Below, piece by piece: positions 25,608 to 34,327 of a DNA stretch of 64,000 bases (position 1 is the first letter of the stretch; the number at the start of each line of letters is the position of its first letter). The notes under the pieces are model-generated. The model searched no databases and had not been told where the DNA came from. It worked only from the letters and a program-made list of their open reading frames with translations. This stretch comes from JACKAL01 sp964400355 (GTDB lineage Bacteria; Bdellovibrionota; Bdellovibrionia; Bdellovibrionales; JAGQZY01). The stretch spans positions 1-64,000 of the forward strand of contig CAYNTO010000008.1 in NCBI GenBank assembly GCA_964400355.1, read 5' to 3'. The translations under genes and the position numbers were made by a program.

Positions 25608-28006
25608 AAATCAAAGGACCTGATAAAACACAAAACGATGAAACGCTCAATCGTTTGCGCGGGCTACCCTTACCCATCGATGCTAAGCCATCGAGTTCCA
25701 TTCATTTTGGGCTCATAGTACCGCCGTCACCGTTTGTGATGCCTTACGGATGGGAGTGGGCACACTATGCGCCATTCGAAGGGCCCTCTATGATTGCCGG
25801 ACTGCTGAAGGGCCTTGGTTACAAAGTCACTCTGCTCGATCAGCGCGAAAGTTATGATCCAGAAGATTTACGCTCCAAGATTCAGGACTTCGACATCATC
25901 GGAATGTCCACTTGGGGTGATAGTTTTAATTATCTGCGTGCTGCTGCCGATGTGATTAAGGAGGAGCGTCCCGACATTCCTTTAATTCTTGGGGGACCAT
26001 TTATTTCTTCGCACCCGCACTTTATCATGAAGTACGTAAAGGCCGACTATGCGGTGGTGGGTGAGGGGGAGCTGACGCTCACCGAATTTATGGATTATTT
26101 TTCGCGCAACCATTTCGCTAAGCCCATCGAGAAAATCAACGGTCTGGTTTGGCGCGATCCATCGGGCAACACAGTAGCCAATGCGTTTCGCGAACAGATC
26201 AAGGATCAGGATGCGCTGCCGTTCCAGGACTTTTCGGTTTGGGATCGCTTTAAGGACAAAGTCATTCCCGAAATATTCATGAGTTATTCGCGCGGTTGTA
26301 TCGCCAACTGCACATTTTGTTACCGTGCGTTTCCAAAGCTCAATGTGCGTAGTGTTGAGCGGGTCAAACAGGAAATCGATTACTACAAGCAGTATAAATT
26401 TCGTTTCGCATGGTGGAGCGATCTCACTTACATCACCGACAAGGAGTACACAGACAAAATCACCGAAGGCGCGTGGACGACCCACGATTTTCGCTCGGTA
26501 ATTTTTAGTCGCGTAACCGGCATTGATGTTCCTATTCTGGAGAGAATGCGCGGACAGGGTTTGGATCTCGTGCTCTACGGTATGGAATCCGTATCCAAAT
26601 CCACCTTGGCCGATTACCATAAGGGCACTTCAAAAAACGCCATCGTCGAGTGCATCGATATCAACAAAAAGGCGGGGATAAAGATTGGCGGGCTGTTCAT
26701 TATCGGTGCACCCACTGATACCAAGGAGTCGATGCAGGAGATGATCGATTTTTGCAGCGAATTCAAGGAGGTAACGCGCGTAAAATACTTGTCAGCGCTT
26801 CCGGGCACTGCCAACTACAAAAAATTTGTGCGAGATGGTGTGATTAAAGATGAGCTGGCGCACATGGATTGGCTGTCGCGCGAACGATCCGTGGAAGAGG
26901 ACATCGATGAGCCTGGGTTCATTAAATTTGCGGACAAACTCAGCAAAGAAGAACTGCGCGAGATCTACCGCAAAGTGAACGGGGTGATCGAAAAGCGTCC
27001 TTACGATTATAGAAATCCCCTGAATGTCTATTTACCAGAACCCGATGCAAAATTTTTTAAACGACCCGTGTATTTGGAAAACGCCTACAGCCCGCAAGAA
27101 ACACGCCGCGGAATTAAAATTTACGATGGAGACGTACGCATGAGAGACCTTAAAGCTTTAGAGACCCATTCCATTGAGGAAACCAAGCGCCTTTTTGATG
27201 CCATGACTCAGCAGAACGAGACGGCAAAAAAGCATTTCACCGATCGCTCGCAAAAATACAATAAGTCCTCCAACTGGGTGGCCGACGAAAAACTTCTCAA
27301 CGATATTTACAAAATGTCCAAGCCGACGTCCGATGATGTGGTGCTAGATATAGCGGTGGGAACCGGTCTTGTTTCGAAACAGTTTAAAGGACGTGTGAAA
27401 GAAGTCATAGGTCTTGATATTTCTAAAGAGATGAGTGCGCAGGCCGAAAACTATGTGGATCGCCTAGTGATTGCGTCTGTAGAGAAGATTCCTCTGGATG
27501 ACAATTCTGTAGACATCGTTGTGTGTCGTCAGGGATTACAGTTTGTGAATCTGAGTAAAGCCATGGCCGAGATCCACCGTGTGTTGAAGCCTGGTGGCCG
27601 CGTAGTGTTCTGCCATCTGAATGCCTACGGCCATTACGATCGCGCCGATGCGTTTGAAATTCAGGCTTTGCGCAATCCGGCTCGTGTGAACTTTTTTATT
27701 CCTGGTGATCTGGAATCATTTATGGAAGAGGCTGGTCTAAAAATTCACGAAATCGGCCAGTATCGCTCTCGTGAGTCGGTGAATCAGTGGATTCATCATG
27801 GCGCGAGCACAGAACAGGAACGGGAAAGCATTAAAAGAATTTACACTCAGGCTTCTCCGGAGTTTAAAAAAGTGCATGATCTGCAAATCACTAATGATGA
27901 CATTTTTGATACGATGTTGTTTTTAACCATCGGAGCGCAAAAGGCAGCGGAGCAAAACGCACAGCCGTTTATACCGGTGACGCAAGAGGTGGATGCTCTT
28001 TCATGA
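25604..28006 (+). CDS. B12-binding-type radical SAM enzyme fused to a class I methyltransferase
   Basis: 800 residues. Residues about 35-170 resemble a cobalamin-binding domain (PSMIAGLLKGLGYKVTLLD, LILGGPFISSHP, VVGEGE), but no DxHxxG base ligand is obvious. The radical SAM core has Cys232, Cys236 and Cys239 (GCIANCTFC) for a 4Fe-4S cluster. After about residue 535 comes a SAM-dependent methyltransferase (VLDIAVGTGLVSKQF, then VLKPGGRVVF). That domain is visibly a paralogue of the one in the GyrB-like chimera downstream. Start is GTG with GCAGGAGG upstream; ends in ATGA overlap. Probably methylates or rearranges an unactivated carbon and then methylates O, N or C on the same product. Confidence 0.88.
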   Translation: MKIKGPDKTQNDETLNRLRGLPLPIDAKPSSSIHFGLIVPPSPFVMPYGWEWAHYAPFEGPSMIAGLLKGLGYKVTLLDQRESYDPEDLRSKIQDFDIIGMSTWGDSFNYLRAAADVIKEERPDIPLILGGPFISSHPHFIMKYVKADYAVVGEGELTLTEFMDYFSRNHFAKPIEKINGLVWRDPSGNTVANAFREQIKDQDALPFQDFSVWDRFKDKVIPEIFMSYSRGCIANCTFCYRAFPKLNVRSVERVKQEIDYYKQYKFRFAWWSDLTYITDKEYTDKITEGAWTTHDFRSVIFSRVTGIDVPILERMRGQGLDLVLYGMESVSKSTLADYHKGTSKNAIVECIDINKKAGIKIGGLFIIGAPTDTKESMQEMIDFCSEFKEVTRVKYLSALPGTANYKKFVRDGVIKDELAHMDWLSRERSVEEDIDEPGFIKFADKLSKEELREIYRKVNGVIEKRPYDYRNPLNVYLPEPDAKFFKRPVYLENAYSPQETRRGIKIYDGDVRMRDLKALETHSIEETKRLFDAMTQQNETAKKHFTDRSQKYNKSSNWVADEKLLNDIYKMSKPTSDDVVLDIAVGTGLVSKQFKGRVKEVIGLDISKEMSAQAENYVDRLVIASVEKIPLDDNSVDIVVCRQGLQFVNLSKAMAEIHRVLKPGGRVVFCHLNAYGHYDRADAFEIQALRNPARVNFFIPGDLESFMEEAGLKIHEIGQYRSRESVNQWIHHGASTEQERESIKRIYTQASPEFKKVHDLQITNDDIFDTMLFLTIGAQKAAEQNAQPFIPVTQEVDALS

Positions 28007-29016
28007 TCAATAATCCGATTTTTATTGTCGGCACTGAGCGCTCAGGATCTAATTTGATGCGCCTTTTGCTCAACGCTCATCCACAAATTGCGATTCCGCA
28101 TCCGCCGCACATCATGCGCGATTTCTCCAATTTTTTAGAACTCTATGATGATTTGCAGGACGACAAAAACTTTACGGCCTTGGCAAAAGACGTCGCGGCC
28201 ACGGTGAATCGCCATTTTGCACCGTGGGGATTTGTCGTTGAGGCCAACAAACTCGTTAGACGTGCGAACAATCGATCGCTGTACGGCCTCTACACCGCGC
28301 TCTATGAGGTTTACGCGGAAAACGTTGGGAAAAAGCGGTGGGGTTGTAAGAGCACATTTATGCATCGCCATATCGGTGAAATAATGGCGACCCATACCGA
28401 TGCTCGTTTTATACACTTGGTGCGCGATCCGCGGGATGTGGCCGTTTCCGCGCGGCAGTCGATTTTTTGCAAGTTCACAGCCTACAAAACGGCTGCACTA
28501 TGGACCGATGAGCAAAGCCATATCGAAAGTTGGAAGAAGCATTCACCCAGCCATTTTTTAAATGTGCGCTATGAAGATCTCACTGCGGATCCGGAAAATA
28601 CTTTAAAAAAAGTTATGGATTTTATAGGAGAAACATACGTACCACAGCAGATGGAGGCTTATCGAGGAAAAGAGGCGAAAGAGCTTTCTGCCCTGAGTGC
28701 GAGCTGGAAAAACTGCCAGACGCCGGTTTCTGTTAAAAGTGTGGGGCAGTTTTCAAAATCATTGAGTACCAAGGAGATTGGCCACGTGGAATGGCAGGCC
28801 GGCACGTTGATGATCGACTACGGTTACACTCCTACAAGTTCACCACAAAAGCCGGTAGGAAAACTCGAACGAGGCTGGATAGAATGGCTCGAATGGCAAC
28901 GCATGCTCCGAGCCGAAAGCCATGCACTGTTCAGCGATAAAAATTTCTATCTGCGCTGGCGAAAAAAAATGTTTATCCAATACACGAAACATAAACGACA
29001 AATACTGGGAGCTTAA
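28003..29016 (+). CDS. Second PAPS-dependent sulfotransferase
   Basis: 337 residues of the sulfotransferase family with the 5'-phosphosulfate loop IVGTERSGSNLMRLLLNAHP and the 3'-phosphate segment HLVRDPRDVAVSARQS. RYEDLTADPENTLKKVMDFIG is typical of the fold. It is only distantly like the enzyme at 21675-22889, so the two probably sulfate different positions or molecules. ATGA overlap with the radical SAM gene before it, one base to the next gene. Soluble, no signal peptide or membrane helix, so it acts in the cytoplasm. Confidence 0.88.
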   Translation: MINNPIFIVGTERSGSNLMRLLLNAHPQIAIPHPPHIMRDFSNFLELYDDLQDDKNFTALAKDVAATVNRHFAPWGFVVEANKLVRRANNRSLYGLYTALYEVYAENVGKKRWGCKSTFMHRHIGEIMATHTDARFIHLVRDPRDVAVSARQSIFCKFTAYKTAALWTDEQSHIESWKKHSPSHFLNVRYEDLTADPENTLKKVMDFIGETYVPQQMEAYRGKEAKELSALSASWKNCQTPVSVKSVGQFSKSLSTKEIGHVEWQAGTLMIDYGYTPTSSPQKPVGKLERGWIEWLEWQRMLRAESHALFSDKNFYLRWRKKMFIQYTKHKRQILGA

Positions 29017-29017
29017 C

Positions 29018-29434
29018 GTGGACACTTTTCTCGAAGGCAGTAAGACTCTAGAAAATTTAGAAAAGGCTTTTTACGCTGAGGCCAGCTTGGCATTCCGCTA
29101 TCACTTTTTTGCGATCATTGCGCAATTTGAGGGTATGGACCGTTATGCCGGGATGTTCGAGGATTTCAGTAAGGGTGGAAAAGACAACGTTCATGGGTGT
29201 CTGGATTTTTTGCGCCAAGCCGTGGATCCAGATTCTAAAATTCCTTTTGGCAGTACACAAAAAAACTTGCAGTCGCTTCTGCAAACCGAGATTCAACAGT
29301 TTACAGAAATATATCCCGACATGGCCCGTGTTGCCCGCGATGAGGGCTTTACCGACATCGCGAGTTGGTTCGACACTTTGGAAAAACTCAAACGCGCCCG
29401 CACTCAAAAATTAAAGAAGGTCGACAATGAATAA
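29018..29434 (+). CDS. Rubrerythrin-like ferritin-fold protein lacking several iron ligands
   Basis: 138 residues, all helical, following the rubrerythrin erythrin domain: LEKAFYAEASLAFRYHFFA for helix A and EIQQFTEIYPDMARVARDEG for helix C. By eye against classic rubrerythrin, the helix A Glu and the first helix C Glu remain, but the ExxH of helix B (SKGGKDNVH) and of helix D (LEKLKRAR) are lost. The rubredoxin tail is also missing. It may therefore not bind a diiron centre and could be a scaffold or substrate-carrier. Start is GTG 29018 with GGGAG upstream; overlaps the next gene by 8 bases. Confidence 0.75.
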   Translation: MDTFLEGSKTLENLEKAFYAEASLAFRYHFFAIIAQFEGMDRYAGMFEDFSKGGKDNVHGCLDFLRQAVDPDSKIPFGSTQKNLQSLLQTEIQQFTEIYPDMARVARDEGFTDIASWFDTLEKLKRARTQKLKKVDNE

Positions 29435-31358
29435 CGAAATTCATGTTCTCTCCGAAACCGAGGCCATTCGTCACAATCCGTGGATGTATATAGGATCAGT
29501 TTGCAACGAGGGCGCCCACCATTTATTTTTTGAAATCGCGCACAATGCGCTCGATGAAGTTTTGTTGGGGCATGCTGACCGATTGCGCGTGACACTCGGC
29601 TCCGATTTCTGCGAGGTCGAGGACAACGGTCGGGGAATACCCACGGAGCCACATTCCAAACTCGGCATATCCTCTTGCGAAGTCGCGCTCACACGTTTAC
29701 ACGCAGGCAGTAAGTTTCACAAGGAAGAGAATCAGTTCACTAGCGGTATGCATGGCGTGGGACTTTCTTGTGTGAATGCACTTTCTGCCAAGCTCGATGT
29801 AGTTGTTCATCGCAAAGGGCGTCGTTATGAGCAGGCCTATCGCTTGGGTATTCCGGTAACCGAGCTCAAAGAAGTGGGGCTTACAGATATCCAGGGAACC
29901 ACTTTACGTTTTTCACCGGATGTGCAAATTTTTAAGGGTTTTAGCGGTTTTGATGCTGAAAAGATCAAGTACTTTCTTAAAAACATCACTTATCTTATTC
30001 CGGGTCTAGAAATTTTATTTTTAGATCAGCGTTCGGGGGAATCGCAAACTTTTGTCAGTGATGAAAACGGTTTGGACCAGTGCTTGAAGGCTCGTTGTGA
30101 GTCTAAAAAGATGTTACTGAGCGAGCCGGTGGCTTACCAATCTGCGCTTGGCGGTCTTGAATTCGAGGCGCGCCTTCAGTGGACAACGGATAAAGATGCA
30201 ATGATCGAATCGTACGTGAACTGTATTCACACGGTTCATGGTGGCACTCATGTCAATGCCGTGCGGGCTGGCCTCACGCGCGCTATCCATCGGCTCATGA
30301 GCGAAAATAAAAGCCTCTCGTGGACTGGCAGCCTTCCCGAAGTGGATGAAGTGACCGAGGGCGTGGTGGCTATTGTTGCATGCAAAGTGCACACGGCAAA
30401 TTTTGAGGGACAAACAAAAACACGATTCACCAATAGCGATGTGACCTATCCGATCGAGCAAACTGTTTACGAACAAACGCTGCGCTATTTTGCGAGTCAT
30501 CCGCAAGCGGCAGGAATCGTGTGTGACCGCATCCGCGATGCCAGATTGGCTCGGGTTGCGGTTCAGCGCGCCACAGATCGCATTTATTATCAGCGCGCGC
30601 GCAAAGAGATCAACGAAGAAGTCTACAAAGAACAGTTTGGCGCCCGTTCTAAGAATTGGCACGACTCAGCGGTATGGATCACCGATAAGGTTTTACTCGA
30701 GCAGCATGCCAAAATGTGCGACGTCGGTGAAGACGCCATTGCTCTTGATGTGTGTTGCGGCAGTGGCGTGGTGGGTGCGTCGTTCAAAGGCAAATTTAAA
30801 AAAATTATTGGCCTCGATCTTACGCCAGAAATGGTAAAACTTGCCAGTGAGCGCCTGGATGAAGTTCATCAGGGTAATGTGTACAACATTCCATTTCCAG
30901 ACAACACCTTTGATATGGTTTGCACTCGCGAAGTTTTGCATTTGTTGCCGTATCCTGAGAAGCCCGTTTCGGAGATCTTTCGTGTGCTGAAGCCTGGAGG
31001 GCAGTTTATTGTAGGACAGATTTTACCATTTAGTGAAGACGATGGCCCGTGGATGTACCGTGTTTTTAAAAAGAAGCAGCCGTTGATCTTTAATATGTTT
31101 CAAGAAGAAGATTTTCGCCGATTGCTGCTTTCGCCGGGCTTTGTAGACATGCAAATGGAGGAGCTCAACGTGTGGGAATCCATTGATGTATGGATCAACA
31201 GTTACGAGACCACGTCCATTCACCGTCACGAAATCCGCGAATTGTTCCGCAACGCTCCCCCCGAGGCGCGCGCCGTGCATCCGTTTAAGATTCTGCCAAA
31301 CGGCGAGATTCAAGACCTGTGGCGTTGGTGCGTGTTCTCGGTGAAAAAACCGGGATGA
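29427..31358 (+). CDS. GyrB/ParE-type GHKL ATPase and transducer fused to a SAM methyltransferase
   Basis: 643 residues. Residues 1-385 follow GyrB: NPWMYIGSV; catalytic Glu36 and Mg ligand Asn40 (FEIAHNALDE); Asp66 in VEDNGRGIP; ATP lid GMHGVGLSCVNALS (107-120); transducer HGGTHVNAVRAGLTRAI; and the QTK loop with Lys331 (FEGQTKTRFTNSDV). GyrB would next have TOPRIM (EGDSA, DxD); none is present. Instead residues 400-643 form a class I methyltransferase (ALDVCCGSGVVG at 439-450, VLKPGGQFIV). So it cannot be a gyrase. ATP-driven dimerisation is expected to persist. It may be an ATP-gated methyltransferase or a gyrase-mimicking decoy against a gyrase-directed product. Overlaps neighbours on both sides. 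Confidence 0.92.
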   Translation: MNNEIHVLSETEAIRHNPWMYIGSVCNEGAHHLFFEIAHNALDEVLLGHADRLRVTLGSDFCEVEDNGRGIPTEPHSKLGISSCEVALTRLHAGSKFHKEENQFTSGMHGVGLSCVNALSAKLDVVVHRKGRRYEQAYRLGIPVTELKEVGLTDIQGTTLRFSPDVQIFKGFSGFDAEKIKYFLKNITYLIPGLEILFLDQRSGESQTFVSDENGLDQCLKARCESKKMLLSEPVAYQSALGGLEFEARLQWTTDKDAMIESYVNCIHTVHGGTHVNAVRAGLTRAIHRLMSENKSLSWTGSLPEVDEVTEGVVAIVACKVHTANFEGQTKTRFTNSDVTYPIEQTVYEQTLRYFASHPQAAGIVCDRIRDARLARVAVQRATDRIYYQRARKEINEEVYKEQFGARSKNWHDSAVWITDKVLLEQHAKMCDVGEDAIALDVCCGSGVVGASFKGKFKKIIGLDLTPEMVKLASERLDEVHQGNVYNIPFPDNTFDMVCTREVLHLLPYPEKPVSEIFRVLKPGGQFIVGQILPFSEDDGPWMYRVFKKKQPLIFNMFQEEDFRRLLLSPGFVDMQMEELNVWESIDVWINSYETTSIHRHEIRELFRNAPPEARAVHPFKILPNGEIQDLWRWCVFSVKKPG

Positions 31359-32608
31359 AACACATAGCCATCATTGGCGGCGGAGCGTCTGGCGTCCTCA
31401 CCGCTATTCATATTTTAAGAGCTACCCGCGCGAGTGTGAACGTCACTCTCTACGACCCCGCCAAAGAGATCGGCGCAGGACTCGCTTATGGCACGGAGGC
31501 CATTGAGCACATCCTTAACGTTCCGGCAGATCGCATGAGCTGTGACGAGCGGGAGCCACTAGACTTCGTAGAATGGCTGAAGCTCAATGATCCGAAAGTT
31601 TTTAATGATTTTCATTACCCCTTCGTCTCGCGCATGTTGTTCAAACGCTATCTGCAAGACCGTCTATTGGCAGGGTCATCAAAAGTAGAGTGGAAGAATT
31701 CCCAAGTTGATTCCATCAAAATGAATCAAGGAAAGTGCATCGTACATAATGGAGGTACGACAAACTCGTATGACGAGTGTGTCGTCGCCACCGGTTACAG
31801 CCCACAAACTTTTATTCCGAGCGGATTGAAAAGCCACCTCACACACGTTGTAGATGCTCCTTATTCTGCCGATTTTAAAGAAGAGCATCTTAAAACCGTG
31901 GCGATTATCGGCATGGGTTTAACCGCAATCGATATATGGCGCAGCCTTCGCCACAACGGCTTTAAAGGAAACGTGCATTTTTTCTCTAGACGGTGTTTGT
32001 TTCCTCAAGCTTTTTCAATATTCAACGACTTAAAGCAAACCCCTGAAGTCCCTTTAGGCTCCAGTCCGTTATTTCTGCTGCGTTGGGTGCGGGCCCTCTT
32101 ACGTTATGAGAATTGCGATGTTGCAACGATTGCGAATGTTCTGAGACCCCATGTTACGGACATTTGGAAGCAATGGACACGATTTCAAAAAAAACAGTTT
32201 CTTCATCATTTGCGGCCGTACTGGGACAGCATTCGCCATCGTCTACCAGACACTGTACACAGCGAGCTCCTTCAGGAGTTGAAGACGCAAAAAAGTTTTG
32301 CACACAAAGCACAGGGTTTGCGAGCGGAATCGAACATTTCGCAAACGCGATTGCACTCTGCTTCGCAGTTTATCGACGTTGATCGCGTGTACGTGGCCAC
32401 CGGGGCGCGACTTAATATCGAGCCATTGAAGATCGACAGCGAACTGTATTCAAAGTGTGATTTGGGATTAGGATTTGAGAGTCGTCATTCACAACTGCAT
32501 TTTGTGGGACCAATCACTCGCACTACCTTTTGGGAAGTTTCCGCTGTTCCTGAGATTCGATTACAGGCGCAGGCCATTGCCGAGCGCCTGTGTGGACTCA
32601 GTTCGTAG
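31355..32608 (+). CDS. FAD/NAD(P)-binding oxidoreductase
   Basis: About 417 residues with an N-terminal FAD-binding loop IAIIGGGASGVLTAIHIL and a second dinucleotide site (VAIIGMGLTAIDIWRSL), as in the FAD-NAD(P)-binding family (PF13454-like) that includes hydroxylase-like and unassigned proteins. ATGYSP and VYVATGARLN are the usual ATG motifs. It starts at ATG 31355 in the ATGA stop of the chimera; the upstream frame to 31319 is not needed. Last gene of the right arm; it ends 11 bases inside the convergent small gene. Likely an oxidising or hydroxylating step. Confidence 0.85.
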   Translation: MKHIAIIGGGASGVLTAIHILRATRASVNVTLYDPAKEIGAGLAYGTEAIEHILNVPADRMSCDEREPLDFVEWLKLNDPKVFNDFHYPFVSRMLFKRYLQDRLLAGSSKVEWKNSQVDSIKMNQGKCIVHNGGTTNSYDECVVATGYSPQTFIPSGLKSHLTHVVDAPYSADFKEEHLKTVAIIGMGLTAIDIWRSLRHNGFKGNVHFFSRRCLFPQAFSIFNDLKQTPEVPLGSSPLFLLRWVRALLRYENCDVATIANVLRPHVTDIWKQWTRFQKKQFLHHLRPYWDSIRHRLPDTVHSELLQELKTQKSFAHKAQGLRAESNISQTRLHSASQFIDVDRVYVATGARLNIEPLKIDSELYSKCDLGLGFESRHSQLHFVGPITRTTFWEVSAVPEIRLQAQAIAERLCGLSS

Positions 32609-33005
32609 TCGCGGGAGGCGCAGTTTGCGCTTTTTGAGGCGCCAACACAGGGATAATTTTTGGCTCATAGGCCACGCAACTTATGGCTGCGGAGAGTGGT
32701 GTGGCGACGCCGGCAATTGTTGGTGGCACGATGTAGTAACAGGCGATGCCCAGTTCGGAATCCACATATTTTTGGGGTGCCCAAGATGAAGGAGTGCGTG
32801 CTGCCGTGGCTGCTACCGCGGCTTTGCCGTACTCGAGAACTGGGGGTTGATCCACGGGATCGGGAAGAGGCGTAGGCTCAGTAGTAACAGAGGTGACTTG
32901 GCTATCCTTTTGGTACTCCTCTTCGAGCGAACGGGTTTGAATGTCGTCTGCACTTACGTTAAAACTCAGTGCGGCCAACAGCGCAAATACGAAAAATTGT
33001 TTCAT
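32598..33005 (-). CDS. Small exported proline-rich protein
   Basis: 135 residues with signal peptide (KQFFVFALLAALSFNVSA) and a Pro-rich stretch (EPTPLPDPVDQPPV); two cysteines later. No family recognised. Start at 33005 is the second of two adjacent ATG codons and gives the better spacing to GAGGTGG. Its 3' end overlaps the convergent FAD protein gene. Confidence 0.6.
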   Translation of the reverse strand: MKQFFVFALLAALSFNVSADDIQTRSLEEEYQKDSQVTSVTTEPTPLPDPVDQPPVLEYGKAAVAATAARTPSSWAPQKYVDSELGIACYYIVPPTIAGVATPLSAAISCVAYEPKIIPVLAPQKAQTAPPATTN

Positions 33006-33111
33006 CATCCACCTCAGCGATAAGTATCTGTGGCCTGTCCAAGACAAGCCGTAGACATTTATCGGTATTCTTGGCGCTATTTTTTACCGACGATGAGCAG
33101 TGGGCAGATCT

Positions 33112-33510
33112 CTAGTTGTTGGTCGGGGTTTGCCATGTACCCAGTGGTATGGGCGTGGAGAGCAACTGGCAGCTGCGGCCGTTGGAAGCGGGGCCTACAA
33201 CGACTTCGTAGCGAACTACGCGATTGCAGCCAGCCAAGACATCCACTTCGTAGACGAAGCCGCGCCTGTCGAGTGCGAGGCCGTTTAAACGGGTGTTTTT
33301 AGATATCACCTGTGACGGTACGGTGGCACAGCCCGCATTGCGTATCTCGACCTCTTGGTCGAGTGCGGCGTCTTCCGCAGCCACTCGGCAGCTTTGCATG
33401 AGAGCTCCACTCTCCAAGTCAATGCCATTGGGGCCCATCATAGTGAATGCCGTTGCAGATTCGGACCATGCACCCAATACAAAAAACACTACGGCCACTG
33501 TGTATTTCAT
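33112..33510 (-). CDS. Small exported protein, unknown function
   Basis: 132 residues with a signal peptide (KYTVAVVFFVLGAWSESATA) and four cysteines in the mature part, which could form two disulfides. GGTGGAGG precedes ATG 33510. Family unknown. Transcribed toward the other small exported gene, 106 bases away; both may belong to one unit. Confidence 0.6.
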   Translation of the reverse strand: MKYTVAVVFFVLGAWSESATAFTMMGPNGIDLESGALMQSCRVAAEDAALDQEVEIRNAGCATVPSQVISKNTRLNGLALDRRGFVYEVDVLAGCNRVVRYEVVVGPASNGRSCQLLSTPIPLGTWQTPTNN

Positions 33511-33676
33511 GAAAACCTCCACCTATTTATTATATTCGAAGCAGCAGTTTCCATCTACACCACTTGTAAAATTGCCGTGGGTGCTGAGTGGGAAAAGGCG
33601 ACCGTCCAGTAGTTTGGCGCAAAGGATTATAGAGTTCGCGCTTTTCAAAGTTCCTGGGGCAGCATAGCTTGGCCAA

Positions 33677-34327
33677 ATGCGTACACTATCATTTACCCTC
33701 CTTTTAATGTTTATTACGAGCTGCGCGCACGCGCCTCACGCCACCTTCGATAGCCACTTGCAGGCGCTTCGCTGTGATCAGGCATTTGAATCTGTTCCGC
33801 AGTTGCAGAAAATAGAGAAGACCCAGGACTCTATGGAGTGGATGGTTAAAAACACTGCGGCCTATTCGTATGTGGGTCTTAATTATACGGCCGAGGTTTT
33901 ATGGGACGTGAGTGTGGGAGTTGTCGGTTTTGTGGTGTTGTGCCTGCCATTGCAGGTGGCTGCGACGAAGACCGGGCCAGGCAATAACTATCCACTTTTT
34001 TTAGGGGGCGGGAATCCGCCGCGCATTTCCAACTGCCTTCCTGCGCCAGGGGGTGGGGCCGCATATTTTTCGCCCCCGCTAGGACGCAAAGCCTATCACC
34101 AAACTAAAAAATTTCGTTGCCCCAATGTGACGCCTTTAGCAGAGTCTTTAGAAAAAGTGGCTCTATGCTTTGAGCAGAGAAAATCTCCGGAAGACACCAA
34201 GAAAGCGATGGTAACGCTGGAGAATCTCGCCGCCTCAGAAGATTTTTTTTCGTGTGTGGATGAAGGTGTTCAAAGGAGAATTCTCGAGCGCCATGCGGCG
34301 CTCAAGGTAAACATTACTCGTCGTTAG
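33677..34327 (+). CDS. Putative lipoprotein
   Basis: 216 residues with a signal peptide and lipobox at FITSC (MRTLSFTLLLMFITSC). There is a Gly/Pro-rich hydrophobic segment in the middle (VGVVGFVVLCLPLQVA, then GGGNPPRI). No family recognised. No good ribosome site before ATG. Ends 14 bases inside the convergent cNMP gene. Confidence 0.6.
   Translation: MRTLSFTLLLMFITSCAHAPHATFDSHLQALRCDQAFESVPQLQKIEKTQDSMEWMVKNTAAYSYVGLNYTAEVLWDVSVGVVGFVVLCLPLQVAATKTGPGNNYPLFLGGGNPPRISNCLPAPGGGAAYFSPPLGRKAYHQTKKFRCPNVTPLAESLEKVALCFEQRKSPEDTKKAMVTLENLAASEDFFSCVDEGVQRRILERHAALKVNITRR

Noticed and set aside
25982..26620. 212-residue open frame on the minus strand
   Set aside because: It is antisense to the radical SAM core, where the Cys motif is conserved; no ribosome site.
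29427..31358. Calling this gene gyrB or parE
   Set aside because: No TOPRIM domain (no EGDSA or DxD), and the C-terminal half is a methyltransferase, so it cannot cleave or rejoin DNA.
20719..32608. Horizontal-transfer island
   Set aside because: No tRNA, integrase, direct repeats or composition shift was seen at the edges; the cluster may be native.
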